Part shown: in pieces, positions 42,501 through 48,500 of the stretch
Numbering within the stretch: position 1 is the stretch's first letter
Layout of the letters: the number at the start of each line of letters is the position of its first letter
Source of the DNA: Hippopus hippopus
Taxonomy: Eukaryota; Mollusca; Bivalvia; Cardiida; Cardiidae
Length of the DNA stretch: 64,000 nucleotides
Assembly (NCBI GenBank): GCA_946811185.2
Contig: OX328100.1
Location: 19,084,999 to 19,148,998, forward strand
Direction: 5' to 3'
The notes under the pieces: model-generated
Database searches by the model: none
Told to the model about the DNA's origin: nothing
The model's input: only the letters and a program-made list of their open reading frames with translations
Made by a program: the position numbers and the translations under genes

Positions 42501-45500
42501 GTCTGCAGAGTTTCACCAGACTGGACAGTGTAGATAAAAAATCAGACTTCATGTTTTGTGCAGTCTGATCTTGATCTATACTGGGTGCAAAGACAACTAT
42601 TGTTGTGAGAGACGCTTTAAGGGATTACTCTTTCGGACATGACACTATTTTAGGCTCATCCAAATTGAAAGCATTTGCAGATGAGAAATTCATTGAAGCT
42701 AAAAAGAGAATTTTTGTCATTTAAGTGGTAGTAAACATTGCGGGAAAAGGAGCATGGTAACCAGCATTTTCTCCTTTTCCTAAAATGCTGTTAAAGCCTC
42801 TTTCCCAAGGGTTTTTAAAACTTGGGATTGTGTGGTAAAGGGTTAACTGATGGCATTTACTTTAAACTTGGGCCAGTTATCTACAATGGAATAGGGAAAT
42901 CATTAACAGTAGGGCAGGTAATCCTGAAATATTTTTGATCCAGTTATGGACCTCTTTTCAATCAACTGAAAATTTTCACAATCAAAACAATTTAGCAGAG
43001 TGTAGACATCCCTATGTAATGCTCTTCTTTGACCCAGTTATGGCCCCTTTTTTCATCAATTAAATTTTCACAATCAAAACAATAAAGCAGAGTGTAGACA
43101 CCCCTATGCAGTACTCATGTCTATCTCTGGTTCATCTAGGACAGAATGCCAATCATTTTTCTTCTTCCCCCATCTTCTGCTGTAATTGAGAGAGAAAAAA
43201 ACATAAACCATGCTGGCCGCCTGTTGTGGATAGAAGAAGGTCAGGGTTGAGACAGGAAGTAATCGTTTTATACCTTGCTATCAGTGGAAGTAATTGATAC
43301 TGTCTGGAAATTTGGAATGCCAGTGTTTTTGTTTTACCCTTTCTTCTTTCTGCTCTCTTCCTGTAGGTGATCAGATCTGTCTTTGCTTTTCTATTCATTA
43401 TTATGTATCATTAACTCTTTTCCAAACATTTTCTTGTTTAATGACTCTTTTAAAACTGGCTTTAGAAAGCATTGTGGGAAATTGCAATGATTTTAATCAT
43501 GTGTTGTATTACCTTAAAATTTAGAATGTCTTGGAGATAAGACTAAGAAAGTTTGTAAGAATGGTTGGTGAATACAGACCTGAAGGACACTGGTTGACTT
43601 TTTTTATAAACAAATGTCTAAGTATTATCTGTCTGTATCACAGTATAAAAGTCCATGTTTGCAGTTATCAAATATAGATCATTTGTCAATTTTATAAAGA
43701 TAGATACAAAACTTGCTGAAAGGAAATCAAGTTGCAAGCCTGCTTAGAAAAAAACCTTAACCAGCACTAAAAGATAAATGTAAGATTAAATGGATTACTA
43801 GTTTGATCCTTCACCAAACAAACATTTTGTTTAACAGCTCCTGAAAAGCCTTTTTGAAAACATTGTCGGAAAAAGAAGGCAATGCTCCTATCCCCAAAAT
43901 GTTGTCTATACTCTCAATGACAAATTCCCACATTTCAGTCATATTTGATTTGTCGTCTGGAAATGCTTTCAATTTTTGACTAGTCTACAATTTTGTCATT
44001 CAGTAGAGAGTTAATGACATTGAGCAATGACACATAAACTAGGGTGTGTTTCATGTGAGATGAAAGGTGAATGAAAAATGGGAACACATAATCTTTCCAT
44101 TCACTGAAAGTCATGTGTGCATTCAACTGATAAACCTGTTGATAAACACTAATCTATATTTATACCTTACAGTATGAATTAAATGAAATGATCAGCTTTT
44201 ATTATGAGAAAAACTCCCCAGTATTGCAATTATAAGGCTGTTTGGCCAGATTATATCACAGAGTATTAGACGGTGTAGATCGAGGAGAAAACTGTTCCAT
44301 CTGTGCAGCTTGATCTTGATCTACATTTACCCTTTAAATATCATAAGTTGTGCTTAGTACTCAAAAGGTACCCTGAGATATACTAGCTGCACAGATTATG
44401 GAATTATGACATGTACATCTCTTTACCAAATCTGACGAAATTTTACTTTACCGAATTGAAAGCAGTTAAAGAAAACAAATTGCATGTTTCTTTGAGCATG
44501 AAATATGTTTGTCCAAGGGTAGAATATGCTGGTTACCAGTATTTTCTCCTTTTTCCACTGTGTTTTCAAAAGCCTTCCTACTCAGGGTCATTTAAACTTG
44601 TGATTGTTTTGTAAATACATGTAGTCATAATGTTGAACAGTCCCTGCATCTTACAGCTGTCATTTCAACATAAACTAGATTAACCCTTTACCACACAATC
44701 CCTACTTTTAACAACCCTGAGAAAGACGCATTTTGAGAAACATTGTGGGAAAAGGAGAAAATGCTGGTAACCAGCATTTTCTCCTTTTCACACAATGTTT
44801 TCTTCTCTTTCAGACACAGATACCAACATCTGAGCTACATTCTATATGTCTTCAGTGTGTACTTTCAATTTGGACCAGTCTAAAATATTGTCACGTGGTA
44901 AAGAGTTAATAGTAATTACTCCTATGTACCTATTAACCCTTTACCAAATGAGGAAATTTTAGACGAGTCCAAATTGAAAGCATTTGCAGACGACAAAATA
45001 AATATGACTCAGCAAATAAAAGTTGTATTGGAAAGGATAGAAAGTATTGTGGGAAAAGGAGAAAATGCTGGTTACTAGCATTTTCTCCTTTTCCCACAAT
45101 GTTTTCAAAAGCCTTCTCTCTAGGGATCGTTAAAAGTCGTGATTGTGTGGTAAAGGATAAAAGCAACTCCTCCTGTTTCCTTAACCCATTACCACACAAT
45201 CCCTACTTTTGACGCCCCTGAGAAAGAAGCCTTTGGAAAACATTGTGGGAAAAGGAGAAAATGCTGGTAACCAGCATTTTCTCCTTTTCCCACAGTGTTT
45301 TCTACTCTTTCCAAACCAAATTTTAATTTTTCAGTCACCTTTATTTTGTCGTCTGCAAATGCTTTCAATTTGGACCAGTCTAAAATTTTCTCGTGTAGTA
45401 AAGAGTTAATGTGCTCAATGCCATCATAATTGAAAATATCTTTAGAACTCTTGGGCGACTTGTTACCTGGAGGCTCTGGGTTTGAGTCCCACCTGATCCG

Positions 45501-48500
45501 CTGGGTTTCTTGTGGGAATGTCCTAAGGCAAGACTCTTCACAGCCCAAGCCTAGCACTGGGGAAACCCAGGAAATACATGAATATGTGAGCTGTCACCGT
45601 GATATGACTGAAATAATGTTGAAAGTGGTGTTAAACACCATTCAATCATTCAATCAATCAGAACTCTGAACTAAGTTGTTACTTCAATGCAAATATTTGG
45701 TTAATTCATTCATTACATCCACCAAAGTGTTAAAAAAAATATGGTGGATAATAATTCAATAAGAAAAGAACAGCTTTTGTGTCTGCAAACTATCACAGCA
45801 TGATCTCTTAGTATTAATACCATATCAATCTGTCCCTCCCCTCCACCTTTTTATATGGAAAAAAAAATCTTGATTGTGATCCATGATGTTTTGTTCTGTT
45901 TTACACACTAGTATTATACCATTGTGTCTGGGTCATTTTGAGATTTATAACTCTGTATTAAACCTTTACCACACAACAATATTTTAGTACCATCCAAATT
46001 GAAAGCATTTGCAGACGACAATTTCAGTTTGGCTTAAAGATGTGATTTTTCTTGGCTTAAAGGTGTGATTTTTCTTAGATGGGTAGAAAACATTGTGGGA
46101 AAAGGAGAAAATGCTGGATACCAGCATTTTCTCCTTTTCCACTGTGTTTTCAAAAACTTTCTTTGGTAGGGTCTTTGAAAGTTTGGATTTTGTGGTAAAG
46201 GGTTAAACCATAAAAGCTTACACTTGGCCAAAGTGAAAGCATTTGCTGCAATAAACGATTCATAAATGATAGAATTTATCTTTGAAGGGTAGGAAAACAT
46301 TGTGGGAAAAAAGAAAAAATGCTGGGAACCAGTGTTTTCTCCTTTTGCCACAGTGTTTTCAAATGATGTCTAATTAGGGTCATAGAAATTTGACATTGTT
46401 TGCTAAAGGATTAACTGTTTACCCTTAGACTGCTAAATGAATGGAATCACGATTTTCACTGATATTGAAAAACAAGAATATTATATTACTTTGGAAAAAA
46501 AGAATCACCTGGTACATAGGACATTGTTGATCAAAGATCAGACAGCACATTTTAGGTAGTCTGATCTTGATTACTGTCCTCAGTTACAGATAAAAGTTTG
46601 TTTAATTTAATATTCTGAGGATTCAGTGTGAGTATCTTGAATGTAATAGAAGGTGCTTTTGCAGAAAGTGTGGGTCAAGATCAGACTTGAAAGAAGGTAC
46701 AGTCTGAATACAGATCTACACCGTCAATAATTTTAAAAGACATGCACTTAGTCAAAGCAGCCATGACATTGTTGTCAGAAAGTTATGTAGACCTACAAAT
46801 TAATTTACCTTTTCTTAGAGTTAAATCTACCAGATGGCAAATTAACTCTGCCAAGCTGAAATCAGTTGCAGACAACAGAGAAAATGGGAACTGGACTGAT
46901 TGTATTTGCTTCTGAAACAGTCCAGAACATTTTAGGGTAAAGGAGAAAATGCTGGTTACCAGCATTTTCTATCTTTCCCACAATGTTTTCAAAGGCTTTC
47001 GTCCTGGGGATTGCTCAAATGTGGGATTGTTTGGTGAAGTTAACCCTTTACCAAACAATCACATGTTTTAACGACCCTGAGAAAGAAGCCTTTTGAAAAC
47101 ATTGTGGAAAAAGGAGAAAATGGTGGTTACCATCATTTTCTCCTTTTTCCACAATGTTTTCTTACCTTTCAAAGAGAACAACCATCCTTTGAGCTACATT
47201 TAAATCCTTTGAATTTTGTTGATTCTAAAATTTTGTCGTTCGGTGAAGAGTTAACTAAATGCTGGCAGAAGTCCACAGCGGATTCATATTTGAACTGATC
47301 ATGGCTTCAGTCCAGGACTTGGCAACTTTTCATGATTGGTTTTTGTCATCACATGTTGTTTAATACAGGTCAATGTTCTCTATTTATAATGATTATTCAA
47401 AGGTCCATCTATTTACCAAAATCTAAAGTTTTTTAGTCAAACGTATGGTGAGGGCCTATGCTTATCAATTTTCTCAACTTGACTTGATTAGATACTGGTA
47501 AACCAGCATTTTCTTCTTTTTCCACAAAGATTTCTACATGTACCTTTTCAAATAACTTGTTACAAGTTTGTTTTTGTCCAGAGTTTCAAAGATCAGACTG
47601 CATGTTTTGTGATGGAACTGTAACTGTTTCTAGATCTTATTGCTGTTTTTGCCTCAGTTAATTCATCATCTGCAAAATATATAGATACATCCTTTCAACC
47701 AGAGTAAACAAAAAGCTGTAATAATTTAATAGACTGTAGATTGGTTCAAAATTTAGTCAGCTGTGTAAATGTCTGGCGGATAAATTACAATGGTGTTAGG
47801 GATAAATACACATACTGGAAATCTTCAATTTAAAACCGGAAACATCACTACAGTGATTTCTTTAATAGCCCCAGGAAAATGAAATGAAGTGTCTGTCGGT
47901 CATTAATCTACCTGTATGCAACCTTGTAATTGTCAGGGGCAATATTTGGCATGAAGATACAAGAATGATTATAGTTTATCCCTTATCCTGCTAAATAAGT
48001 GAAATGAAACTTTTAAGCTGGTAGTAAAATCCCTAACTTTGTTATTTCAAAGGTAATTTTTTTTGGGAAAAACATCTCCTTATTGGACAGTGTAGATCCA
48101 AGATCAGACTGCAAGTTCAGTCAGTGAGTCGCGCTTAGCAGCCTAAGGGTTAATAAAACAAGAGCACCACATGCAGGTGCCTTGATCGGCTTCAAGTGCT
48201 TGATTTTTAGTGAAAATTCTAAGTCAAAAAAGGAGCATAACCTGCCCATGTTGTTTGAGTTCCCCTTTTGATAGTTAAAAACTTGTCCAAGTTTGAAGTA
48301 AATATCTTCAGTCCTAATAGAAATATTACATAATGTCAAAGTTTTTTGCACGACGCCAACCACTATGACGATAACTTGCCTTTCTTTGAAAACAGCCAAC
48401 TTAATAACGATGAAGTGGGTTAAAACTGGGTGAAAACAAGTATCTAGATGTATATTAAATGCTTTCTGTTTAGACAAATTTTGTTTTCTGGTAAACGGTT

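Noticed and set aside
48121..48477. 118-codon minus-strand frame.
   Set aside because: No recognisable domain; its 3' part runs into the end of a family B element (GAGTCGCGCTTAGC). Treated as chance.
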